Assembly: GCF_013260645.1 (NCBI RefSeq)
Contig: NZ_CP053921.1
Coordinates: 310,001-374,000, forward strand
DNA length: 64,000 nt
Origin: Erythrobacter mangrovi
GTDB taxonomy: Bacteria > Pseudomonadota > Alphaproteobacteria > Sphingomonadales > Sphingomonadaceae
Reading direction: 5' to 3'
Shown here: in pieces, positions 17,094 to 25,101 of the stretch
Numbering within the stretch: the first letter of the stretch is position 1
How the letters are laid out: each line of letters starts with the position of its first letter
The notes under the pieces: generated by a model
Databases searched by the model: none
What the model saw: the letters and a program-made list of their open reading frames with translations, nothing else
What the model was told of the DNA's origin: nothing
Translations under genes and position numbers: made by a program

Positions 17094-20000
17094 GTGAAAC
17101 TCCAGACATATTTCAAAGCCAGCACGGCCCCGGCCGTACTCGGTCTTGCGCTCATCGCGCAGCCGGCAATGGCACAGGACGCGGATGAGGGCGCTGACGA
17201 AGCTCCCGCCGCTTCCATCGTCGTTACCGGTTCGCGCATCAAGCAGCCAAACCTCGAATCGGCTAGCCCGATCACGGTCGTTAGCGCTGCCGAGATCACG
17301 CAGACTGGCACGACTCGCGTCGAAGACCTCGTCAACTCGCTGCCGCAGGTTTTCGCCGGCCAGGGTTCGAACGTCTCGAACGGCGCAACCGGTACCGCCA
17401 CGCTGAACCTGCGTGGCTTGGGCTCGGAGCGTACGCTGGTTCTCCTGAACGGCCGTCGTCTTGTCCCGGGTGACCCGACCACTTCGGCTGCCGACATCAA
17501 CGTCATCCCGGCTGCGCTGATCAAGCGCGTCGACGTGCTTACCGGCGGTGCTTCGTCGGTGTACGGCGCCGACGCCGTATCGGGCGTCGTCAACTTCGTC
17601 CTCGACACCGAGTTCGAAGGGTTCAAGCTCGACACTCAGTATTCCGTTTACAGCCACAAGAACCGTGCCGGTTCCAGCATTACGGATGCACTGGACGCAC
17701 GCAACTTCCCGTACCCGAGCGGTACCACGACGGACGGCGGCACCTTCGATGCCACGCTGGCGTTTGGTACCAGCTTCGACGACGGCCGTGGTCACGCCAC
17801 CGCCTACGTCGGCTACCGCAAGATCAAGGCTGTCAACCAGTCACGTCGCGACTACTCGGCTTGTGCGCTCTCGGGACGTACTGCAGCTCAGGTTCAGGCC
17901 AACGGCCAGCTCTACAGCTGCGGCGGCTCGGCAACTTCGCCGACCGGGACGGTCTTCGCCTTTGACAGTGACGATCCGCGGACCAGCTCGTTCACCTCGC
18001 TGACCTATCAGTTCGGTCCGAACGCCACGATCCTTCCGGGCTTTACCGCATTCAACTTCGCGCCGACCAACTACTTCCAGCGTCCGGACGAACGTTATAC
18101 GGCTGGCGTATTCGCGGATTACGAAATTTCCGAAGCGCTGCACCCCTATATGGAGTTCAACTTCATGGACGACCGCACGGTCGCCCAGATTGCTCCGTCG
18201 GGTAACTTCGGCAACACGCTTTCGCTCAACTGCGACAACCCGCTGCTGGGTGCCGATCAGCTCGCGCTGATCTGCGACACCGAGAACCTGCTCGTCAGCC
18301 CAGCGCCCGGCGATGCATTCTTCGTTGTCGGTAACGCCGCAGCTGAGAACGCTGCTCGTACCGCTCGCAACATCGGTGAACCGCTGCTTGGCCTGACGCC
18401 GTTCAACTTCATCGATCCGACCACTGGAGCGACCTACAATCGCGGTTTCGCGCAGATTCTGCGTCGTAACATCGAAGGTGGCTCGCGTCGCGATGACCTG
18501 CAGCACACCAGCTATCGCGCAGTGATCGGTTCGCGCGGTGATCTGGGCTCGGCATGGTCGTACGACCTTTATTACCAGTATGGTCGGACCAACTTCGCAC
18601 AGACCTACCAGAATGACCTCTCGGTGACGCGTATCACTCGCGCCCTCGACGTGGTGGACGATGGAAATGGTAACGCGGTCTGCCGTTCGGTGCTCGACGG
18701 TTCGGATCCGAATTGCGTTCCCTGGAACATCTTCTCGCCGGGTACTGTGACTCCGGACGCTGCAGCAACAGCCTACCTTTCGACCCCTGGCTTCTCTCGC
18801 GGCATCGTTTCCGAGCAGGTCTTGTCGGGCTATGTCTCGGGTGCGCTGGGCGAATATGGCGTACAGTCGCCGTGGGCCTCGGAAGGTGTCGGCATCGTGC
18901 TTGGTGGCGAATACCGCAAGGAGAAGCTTGAGTTCCTTTCGGACCTCGCCTTCCAGACCGGCGACCTCGCAGGCCAGGGCGCTCCGACGCTCCCGGTTTC
19001 GGGTTCGTTCAATGTGAAGGAGGTCTTCACCGAAGTCCGTGTGCCTGTGGCGCAGGACAGCTGGGTGTATGACTTCACCATCACCGGTGGCTACCGCTAT
19101 TCGGACTACAGCACGGGTGCGACGACCGATACCTACAAGATCGAAGCCGAGTTTGCTCCGACGGCGGACATTCGTCTCCGTGGCGGTTATAACCGCGCGG
19201 TGCGCGCGCCGACGGTGCAGGATCTCTTCGCTCCGCAGCGTGTCGCTCTCGATGGTTCGACCGATCCGTGCTCGGACTTCGCGATCACTGCTGCAGACGT
19301 TGGCTGTATTGCCCAGGGTCTCTCGGTGGGTCAGGTCGTCCCCTCGAACCCGGCAAGCCAGTACAATGGCCTGATCGGCGGCAACCCGGACCTTGTTCCG
19401 GAATCCGCAGACACCTACACGGTGGGTCTCGTGTTCACGCCGACGTTCATTCCGGGCTTCAGCGCCACGGTCGACTACTTCAACATCAAGGTGAAGGACG
19501 CGATCCAGGGCATCGGTGCAGACACCATTCTTTCTGCCTGTACCGCTACGGCTGACCCCACGTACTGCTCGCTGATCAACCGCGATGCCTCGGGCTCCAT
19601 CTGGCGTTCGTCGGGTGGCTTCGTGAACGATCTGTCGCAGAACATCGGCGGCGTGGAAACGTCGGGCATCGACGTAAACGTTGCGTACAGCCGTCAGATT
19701 GGGAACGCCGGTCGCCTGTCGTTCACCTTTATCGGCACGTACCTGGACGAGCTGGTTACCGACACGGGTGTTGATGTCCCGGGTCTCGACCAGACCTACG
19801 ATTGCGTAGGGCTCTACGGCAACGCCTGCGGCACGCCGAATCCGGAGTGGCGTCATCAGGCTCGCCTGAGCTTCGACATGCCCAGCGGCATTGGAGCATC
19901 GATCCGCTGGCGTTATTTCGGGTCCGTCTCGCTTGACGCACTCGAATCGAACACCAACCTGAGCAGCACCGGCAACTCGGGCCCTGCACCGGGTGGCGTT

Positions 20001-20234
20001 GCCCGTCCGGGTCTCGCTGGCTTCAACTCGGTCAACTACTTCGATCTGGCACTGACCTTCGAAGTTGGCGACCACTACAAGTTCCGCCTGGGTGCCAACA
20101 ACATCTTCGACAAGGCGCCGCCGGTTACCGGTTCGCAGGCCTGCCCGGCCGGCTTCTGTAACGGCAATACCTTTGCGCAGGTGTACGACGCTATCGGTCG
20201 TTACCTCTACGCTGGCGTGACGCTTGAATTCTAA
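17094..20234 (+). CDS. TonB-dependent outer-membrane receptor (first of a pair)
   Basis: A large 1046-residue outer-membrane transporter of the CirA/OMR type common in sphingomonads and Caulobacter. The GTG at 17094 has AAGGA 9 bases upstream and leads into a signal peptide ending 'AQPAMAQ'. A longer frame to 17001 adds an implausible N-terminus. After the signal come an acidic linker and the TonB box region (ASIVVTGSRI). The plug domain has 'LNLRGLGSERTLVLLNGRR' and 'DVLTGGASSVYGADAVSGVVNFVL'. The long beta-barrel ends in an aromatic C-terminal Phe (GVTLEF), as expected for Bam insertion. There is no STN signalling domain. The ligand is unknown. A terminator and then a TPR-oxygenase and TPR-sulfotransferase pair follow. 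Confidence 0.93.
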   Translation: MKLQTYFKASTAPAVLGLALIAQPAMAQDADEGADEAPAASIVVTGSRIKQPNLESASPITVVSAAEITQTGTTRVEDLVNSLPQVFAGQGSNVSNGATGTATLNLRGLGSERTLVLLNGRRLVPGDPTTSAADINVIPAALIKRVDVLTGGASSVYGADAVSGVVNFVLDTEFEGFKLDTQYSVYSHKNRAGSSITDALDARNFPYPSGTTTDGGTFDATLAFGTSFDDGRGHATAYVGYRKIKAVNQSRRDYSACALSGRTAAQVQANGQLYSCGGSATSPTGTVFAFDSDDPRTSSFTSLTYQFGPNATILPGFTAFNFAPTNYFQRPDERYTAGVFADYEISEALHPYMEFNFMDDRTVAQIAPSGNFGNTLSLNCDNPLLGADQLALICDTENLLVSPAPGDAFFVVGNAAAENAARTARNIGEPLLGLTPFNFIDPTTGATYNRGFAQILRRNIEGGSRRDDLQHTSYRAVIGSRGDLGSAWSYDLYYQYGRTNFAQTYQNDLSVTRITRALDVVDDGNGNAVCRSVLDGSDPNCVPWNIFSPGTVTPDAAATAYLSTPGFSRGIVSEQVLSGYVSGALGEYGVQSPWASEGVGIVLGGEYRKEKLEFLSDLAFQTGDLAGQGAPTLPVSGSFNVKEVFTEVRVPVAQDSWVYDFTITGGYRYSDYSTGATTDTYKIEAEFAPTADIRLRGGYNRAVRAPTVQDLFAPQRVALDGSTDPCSDFAITAADVGCIAQGLSVGQVVPSNPASQYNGLIGGNPDLVPESADTYTVGLVFTPTFIPGFSATVDYFNIKVKDAIQGIGADTILSACTATADPTYCSLINRDASGSIWRSSGGFVNDLSQNIGGVETSGIDVNVAYSRQIGNAGRLSFTFIGTYLDELVTDTGVDVPGLDQTYDCVGLYGNACGTPNPEWRHQARLSFDMPSGIGASIRWRYFGSVSLDALESNTNLSSTGNSGPAPGGVARPGLAGFNSVNYFDLALTFEVGDHYKFRLGANNIFDKAPPVTGSQACPAGFCNGNTFAQVYDAIGRYLYAGVTLEF

Positions 20235-20256
20235 GCGTTACCCACATTGAATTGGG

Positions 20257-20285
20257 AATGGCGGGCCGTCAGGTCCGCCATTTTC
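20257..20285 (+). terminator. Intrinsic terminator / attenuator after the first TonB receptor gene
   Basis: AATGGCGGGCC and GGTCCGCCATT form an 11-bp stem with one G-U pair and a 4-base loop (GTCA), followed by TTTTC. It sits 23 bp after the receptor stop and 31 bp before the oxygenase GTG. It can cut the abundant receptor transcript while letting some read-through into the two enzyme genes. Confidence 0.8.
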
Positions 20286-20315
20286 ATTTGGGCTTTCGGT
20301 GAGGAAATTAGACCC

Positions 20316-21836
20316 GTGACCAAGGATGAAGCGGAAGCGCTCGTCAGGGCACTCGCAACCAACAATGCGCGGCACCTATTCACTCGCGGAATCGACCTCA
20401 TCAAGGCCGACTATCCCGAAATACTACTCCCTGTTGCGAAGACCGCAACGCGACAGTTTCCCGATGATCCGCGAGTTCACCAGCTCTTGGGGCTGGCAGC
20501 GCGCGCAGTCGGCGAGAGCCATGAAGCACTGGAGGCGTTCTCACGGGCCGCACAGTTGGCTCCAAACGACGCTTTGATCGCTCACTCTCATGCCCGTGTT
20601 GCGCTCGAAGCCGGCCGTCCCTCTTCTGGCCTGTTTGAAAGGGCGCGCCTTCTCAGCCCGAACGACGGAGCCGTCTTATTGGGACGTTCCGCTGCACGAG
20701 TTCAGGAGGGCAATGCAACTCTTGCGATTGAGGAGCTGGAAGATATCCTTCAATCCAATCCATTGTGGACCGACGGACATCGCGCCGCTGCCCAGATCAG
20801 GGCGCAGGAGGGGCTCGAGTTGGACGCAACATTACGCGCTGCAATCGCCCTGCATCCTTCGCAACCTGACCTCCGTCGACTTCACATCTCACTCCTTTTG
20901 GAGGCGAGGGACTTGCCTGCTGCAGATCGAGCGGCAATTGACGCGTTCAAAATGCTCGGTGATCAGCCGTGGCTTACTTTTCTTGCCGCGCATATCGCTT
21001 CTGAACGAGGCGACCTCATCGCGGCCGACCGACTGTTCTCCAAAACACCGGTGCCATCCACGCCAGAGGACGTCTCACTTTTGGCACGTCATGCAATTCG
21101 CGCGCGACGACCAGAAGTTGCTGTTGGTCTGCTTGAGCAATGGATTGAACAGGATCGCAATCATCTCCTGTGGCCGTATCTTTCCTTAGCTTGGCGAATG
21201 ACTGGGGATAGGCGCTGGCACTGGCTTGAGGGTGATGAACGCTTGGTCGGAGTGTATGACCTAGCAGAGCGCTTCGATAACCTCGATGGACTAGCTGAGC
21301 ATCTCCGCGCGCTCCATGTTGCGCGTGAGGCACCGCTCGATCAGTCTGTCCGTGGGGGAACCCAGACGGACGGCAACCTGCTCTTGCGGGACGAACCGCA
21401 AATTCGTGCTTTACGCGCACTGCTCCTCGAGACGGTCAGCCGCCATGTAGCCCAATTGCCGGATCATGCTGAAGGACACCCCACCCTGCCCCGGCAGCGC
21501 GAATGTCAACGCATTTCAGGATCGTGGTCAGTTCGCCTAAAGGACTCCGGCTTCCATAGCGACCACGTCCATAGTCAGGGGTGGCTCAGTTCGGCACTAT
21601 ATGTTTCGCTTCCAGATTCGCTTTCCAGCCCAGGTAAAGATTCATCACACGAGGGATGGCTTTCTCTCGGCGAATGTCGTGACCTGTTGCCCGAGCTCGA
21701 GCCAATCCGACTGATCGAGCCGCGACCTGGCCGACTCGTGCTGTTTCCTTCGACTATGTGGCATGGTACGCGCGCCTTCCCTGCCGGTGAACGCATGACC
21801 GTCGCATTCGATATTGCCTTACCACGACAAAGTTGA
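20316..21836 (+). CDS. TPR protein with C-terminal 2OG-Fe(II) oxygenase domain
   Basis: A 506-residue protein: the N-terminal two thirds are TPR-like helical repeats (for example 'DDPRVHQLLGLAARAVGESH' near residue 50). The C-terminal about 150 residues resemble the putative 2OG-Fe(II) oxygenase family PF13759. Candidate iron ligands are His417/His419 in FHSDHVHSQGW and His483 in MWHGTRAF, and a 2OG-binding Arg493 lies in GERMTVAFD. GTG 20316 is chosen because GAGGA precedes it and an upstream frame to 20247 would begin inside the terminator. GC is visibly lower than in the receptor genes. It is followed after 5 bp by the sulfotransferase gene. It probably hydroxylates a protein or peptide; the substrate is unknown. 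Confidence 0.8.
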   Translation: MTKDEAEALVRALATNNARHLFTRGIDLIKADYPEILLPVAKTATRQFPDDPRVHQLLGLAARAVGESHEALEAFSRAAQLAPNDALIAHSHARVALEAGRPSSGLFERARLLSPNDGAVLLGRSAARVQEGNATLAIEELEDILQSNPLWTDGHRAAAQIRAQEGLELDATLRAAIALHPSQPDLRRLHISLLLEARDLPAADRAAIDAFKMLGDQPWLTFLAAHIASERGDLIAADRLFSKTPVPSTPEDVSLLARHAIRARRPEVAVGLLEQWIEQDRNHLLWPYLSLAWRMTGDRRWHWLEGDERLVGVYDLAERFDNLDGLAEHLRALHVAREAPLDQSVRGGTQTDGNLLLRDEPQIRALRALLLETVSRHVAQLPDHAEGHPTLPRQRECQRISGSWSVRLKDSGFHSDHVHSQGWLSSALYVSLPDSLSSPGKDSSHEGWLSLGECRDLLPELEPIRLIEPRPGRLVLFPSTMWHGTRAFPAGERMTVAFDIALPRQS

Positions 21837-21841
21837 GCTGA

Positions 21842-23731
21842 ATGACACACCCTTCCGCAATCCCCTCGCACCTTTCGCCGCAGGTACTGGAAGCGATGTC
21901 GCGCTTCAGGATGGATGACAATCATGGAGCGCTTTCCATTGCCGAGGCGGCGCTCGTCGAGGCGGCTGACAAGGCACCGCTGATGGCGGTCGCAAGTCTC
22001 GCTGCCTTGCGGCTCGGTCTGCCCCAACGGGCCATTCCACATCTCGAGTCATTAATTGCACTTAATCCAGGCGATCGGGCATCGCGAGCGAACTTGGCCA
22101 ACGCCTATGTCCAGGTGGGTAAGCACGAACTGGCCCTGGAACTGGTGCGGGGAGAGACCGCTCCAGGGCTAGCGAGAATCGAAGGCTTCATCCTGCAAGA
22201 AGCGAATGATTTTGCAGGAGCAGTCGCTGCGTATCGCAGAGCCATTGCTGGAGATCCGAACGATCTGTCTTCATGGAACAACTTGGGGAACGTTCTTTCC
22301 GCGAGCGGCGACGTTGACGGAGCAATCGAAGCCCTTGAGAGGGCCATATCGATTGCTCCGGGCGAACTGCGGATATATTTGAATCTAGCGGAAGTCCTCA
22401 AAGAGGCAGATCGACCGGAAGCACGACTCAGAGTATTGACGGATGCGCGAAAGCTCGCGCCTGAAGACCAGCAGGTATTGGTCGAACTTGGGATGACCTA
22501 TGCGCGCGTCGACGATCTAGACTCCGCCATCTCGACTATGAAACACGCGATAAATCTGTCTCCCGGTTTTTGCGACGCGCATATCGAGCTGGGTATGATT
22601 TATGAAAACTTGAATCGTGTTGAGGAACTGACAGAACTAGTCGGGAGCGTGGACCAGACAAAGGCACCGGCGGAATTCGCATTCCTGCTGGCCTGGCAGG
22701 CACGGAGAGAAGGACGTTTCGAAGACGCTGCCGAACTGGCGTCCAGGATACCGGAGACGGTTCATCCTCGGCGCCGATTCCACCTGATCGGTGGGATCGA
22801 AGATCGCCGTGGCAATGCTAACGAGGCCTTTGCAGCATTCGAGCAAATGAACCGCGAAGCCATCGATTCTTCGCCGCCGCCTATTGGTCCAACCTACCGC
22901 GAAGAGGTAACGAGCGACCTAGCCAAGTGGACTGATGAATGGGCCCGGGAATGGCCGCCATTCGAGCCCAGTGATCAATATCGAGATCCCGTTTTCCTAG
23001 TTGGTTTTCCGCGCTCGGGCACGACACTACTCGATACAATGCTCATGGGTCAGGGTGAACTTTCGGTGCTCGAAGAGCGACCAATGATGGCACGCACGAT
23101 CAGGCAGTTGGGAGAGAACGAAGATCTACCGAGTTTAACCCCTGAACGAGTTCATGAGTTGCGCGAAATGTATTTCACCTACGCTCGCGAATTCGGCTGG
23201 GATGGCACCAGATGGCTGGTCGACAAGCACCCGCTCAATATGGAGCGCGTGCCTACAATCCACCGCCTGTTTCCCAATGCTCGGGTAATACTGGCCGAGC
23301 GGCATCCTTACGACGTTGTGCTCAGCTGTTTCATGGCAAATTTCCAACTCAACCTTGCGATGCGCAGCTTTGCTGACCTTGAAGAAGCAGCGCGGACCTA
23401 CGATGCGGTATGGCGGGCTTGGCAGCGCGGGATCGAACTATTCCCGGTCGACTGGCGCGCGGTGCGATACGAGCGATTAGTGGCCGACCCGCGAGCCGAA
23501 CTCGAACCGTTGGTATCCTGGCTCGGCCTCGGATGGAATGACCGCCTGCTCGACCATACAACAACGGCGCGCGAACGTGGGCGCGTGCGGACTGCGAGCT
23601 ACTCGCAGATCGGTGAATCGCTTTACATCCGGGCGACCGATCGTTGGAAACGCTACGCCGAGCACCTCAAGCCCGTAATCCCTATTCTAAGGCCGTGGGC
23701 AGAGAAAATGGACTATCTTCAAGAACGCTAA
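21842..23731 (+). CDS. TPR-containing sulfotransferase
   Basis: A 629-residue two-part protein. Residues about 10-300 are tandem TPR repeats (clear units near 145-180 and 210-245). Residues about 383-620 are a PAPS-dependent sulfotransferase domain. The 5'-phosphosulfate loop is 'FLVGFPRSGTTLLDTM' (FPRSGTT at 389-395), and the 3'-phosphate-binding segment is 'ERHPYDVVLSCF' (486-497). A catalytic-type 'VDKHPLN' follows strand 3. The same architecture is seen in many alphaproteobacterial TPR sulfotransferases, some near TonB receptors. No signal peptide is seen, so it acts in the cytoplasm. GC drops to about 47% in some 60-base stretches. Substrate unknown. Confidence 0.88.
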   Translation: MTHPSAIPSHLSPQVLEAMSRFRMDDNHGALSIAEAALVEAADKAPLMAVASLAALRLGLPQRAIPHLESLIALNPGDRASRANLANAYVQVGKHELALELVRGETAPGLARIEGFILQEANDFAGAVAAYRRAIAGDPNDLSSWNNLGNVLSASGDVDGAIEALERAISIAPGELRIYLNLAEVLKEADRPEARLRVLTDARKLAPEDQQVLVELGMTYARVDDLDSAISTMKHAINLSPGFCDAHIELGMIYENLNRVEELTELVGSVDQTKAPAEFAFLLAWQARREGRFEDAAELASRIPETVHPRRRFHLIGGIEDRRGNANEAFAAFEQMNREAIDSSPPPIGPTYREEVTSDLAKWTDEWAREWPPFEPSDQYRDPVFLVGFPRSGTTLLDTMLMGQGELSVLEERPMMARTIRQLGENEDLPSLTPERVHELREMYFTYAREFGWDGTRWLVDKHPLNMERVPTIHRLFPNARVILAERHPYDVVLSCFMANFQLNLAMRSFADLEEAARTYDAVWRAWQRGIELFPVDWRAVRYERLVADPRAELEPLVSWLGLGWNDRLLDHTTTARERGRVRTASYSQIGESLYIRATDRWKRYAEHLKPVIPILRPWAEKMDYLQER

Positions 23732-23780
23732 AGCCGCAGGCGATCATCGTGCTGGCAGACTTTGCTGCCAACTATTAACT

Positions 23781-23805
23781 GTGGCGATGGCCCGACAATC
23801 GCCAC
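23781..23805 (+). terminator. Possible terminator hairpin after the sulfotransferase gene
   Basis: GTGGCGAT (23781-23788) and ATCGCCAC (23798-23805) pair perfectly around a 9-base loop. No T-tract follows, so this is a weak candidate. It lies between the sulfotransferase stop and the convergent small exported protein gene. Confidence 0.35.
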
Positions 23806-23866
23806 GGCGCGAGATACTCTATGCAACCGAGCGTCAAGAACTCGATTGTCTTAACAGAACACAAGG

Positions 23867-24166
23867 TCAGCCACCGCCGGCGGTCTCGCGAGAGTTTTGA
23901 ATGCGCTCTATGTCTCTGCGATCCTGGGCCCGATCCGCTGCCCACTGGCGCCGTGTTTGGCAACGTTTGGCAGTAGCAAGGCGCGAGCCAACGATCCGTT
24001 CGGTTCTGCACACTACCTTGTCGAGTTTCGAATCTTCTTTCTCGCCCTCGACCACAATCTCCTTGTCTACGGCTGCCGTCTCATCTGTGGCAGGTTGCGA
24101 TTCTTGCGCGATGACCGGAGCTGCAACAACAAGGATGGCGGCAGCCGAAGTAGCGAGAAACCTCAT
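23867..24166 (-). CDS. Small exported protein with a conserved cysteine pair
   Basis: A 99-residue protein with a Sec signal peptide ending 'VAAPVIAQ' (cleavage near residue 21), an acidic linker and a basic C-terminal half. The pattern 'VCRTERIVGSRLATAKRCQTRRQW' (residues 51-74, given in part) with Cys52 and Cys69 is a motif I recall from many short periplasmic proteins of sphingomonads. The two cysteines probably form a disulfide. The start at 24166 is chosen for the signal peptide; a frame to 24235 adds an unlikely N-terminus. It is divergent from the exported protein at 24319 and lies between two TonB receptor genes. Function unknown. Confidence 0.7.
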   Translation of the reverse strand: MRFLATSAAAILVVAAPVIAQESQPATDETAAVDKEIVVEGEKEDSKLDKVVCRTERIVGSRLATAKRCQTRRQWAADRAQDRRDIERIQNSRETAGGG

Positions 24167-24318
24167 GTCGAATCCAATATCCAGTTTTATTCCAAAGGCT
24201 AAGTGTATCTTTTCTCGATCAGGAAGGCTATCCAAAATCGGTACTATCTACGGACTGGATTTCGCTGGATAAGCGGATATCGTTACACCGAAACAAGAAT
24301 GCCAAGCAGGAGAGAGTT

Positions 24319-24867
24319 GTGATTTCCAGGGCCAAAGTGGGCAAGGTCGCTGTGGTGGCCTTTGTCATCATGACCGCCGCATACAGTGCGTCGGCCGAAG
24401 ACGAGCCGGCCGAAAACTCCTATCTCGCTGCACTCAAGGCCTGCCAACAGGAGCAAGATTCGGCCGCAAGACTCGCCTGCTTCGATGCTGCTGCGGCGAC
24501 GATCGTTGGCGCAAGCGAGACCGGTGATCTCCGATTGGTAGACCGCGAGGAGGTGCGAAAAACACGCCGGAATTTCTTCGGCCTATCTCTCCCTGATTTC
24601 GGAATATTCGGCAAACGCGACAAAGACGGTGAAGATCAGGACGAGATCCAGGAACTCGAAACCAAGATCGTGTCCGTTTCAGGATCGCACGGAAGCGGCT
24701 ATGTTATTCGTACTACCGAGGGCGCCTTATGGCGGATTGATGTCGTTCCCAGGCGTCTGCTCGAGCCCAAATCCGGGGATACGCTGCTTATCAAGAATGC
24801 CGCTCTCTCATCATATTTCTTACGGATCAATGGCCAAGGCGGAGTAAGGGGCACGCGGATTCGCTAG
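24319..24867 (+). CDS. Exported protein of unknown function
   Basis: A 182-residue protein with a GTG start and a strong AGGAGAGAG ribosome site. The signal peptide ends 'YSASAED' (cleavage near residue 26). Next comes a short helical segment 'LAALKACQQEQDSAARLACF' with two cysteines, typical of a helical hairpin held by a disulfide. A charged linker and a small beta-rich domain (about 115-182, 'GYVIRTTEGALWRID') follow. I do not recognise a named family. It lies between the sulfotransferase region and the second TonB receptor, with 234 bp of non-coding DNA after it, and has somewhat lower GC than the receptors. Confidence 0.72.
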   Translation: MISRAKVGKVAVVAFVIMTAAYSASAEDEPAENSYLAALKACQQEQDSAARLACFDAAAATIVGASETGDLRLVDREEVRKTRRNFFGLSLPDFGIFGKRDKDGEDQDEIQELETKIVSVSGSHGSGYVIRTTEGALWRIDVVPRRLLEPKSGDTLLIKNAALSSYFLRINGQGGVRGTRIR

Positions 24868-25101
24868 GGCCGCCTTGTTTAAGAACAACCGAAAATTCCA
24901 CAGAAAAGCACGCGCTTGGAATATTTTTGCGGCCGGATGGGAGATCAGAACCCAACCTGTTGCAAATCGGTGACCCACTTGACCCGAAGTTCGCATTTTT
25001 GACGTTTTGCGGCTGGTCTCCCTTGCCACAAGATGAACGGATTGCTTTTATGTCTCCATCGAGCCGGTCGGGTCCGGCTCGCATTGTGGGGACTGAAATC
25101 C

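Noticed and set aside
17841..20075. A 744-codon minus-strand frame opposite the first TonB receptor
   Set aside because: Its product is Arg/Val-rich without domains, typical of an antisense frame; the plus-strand receptor is certain.
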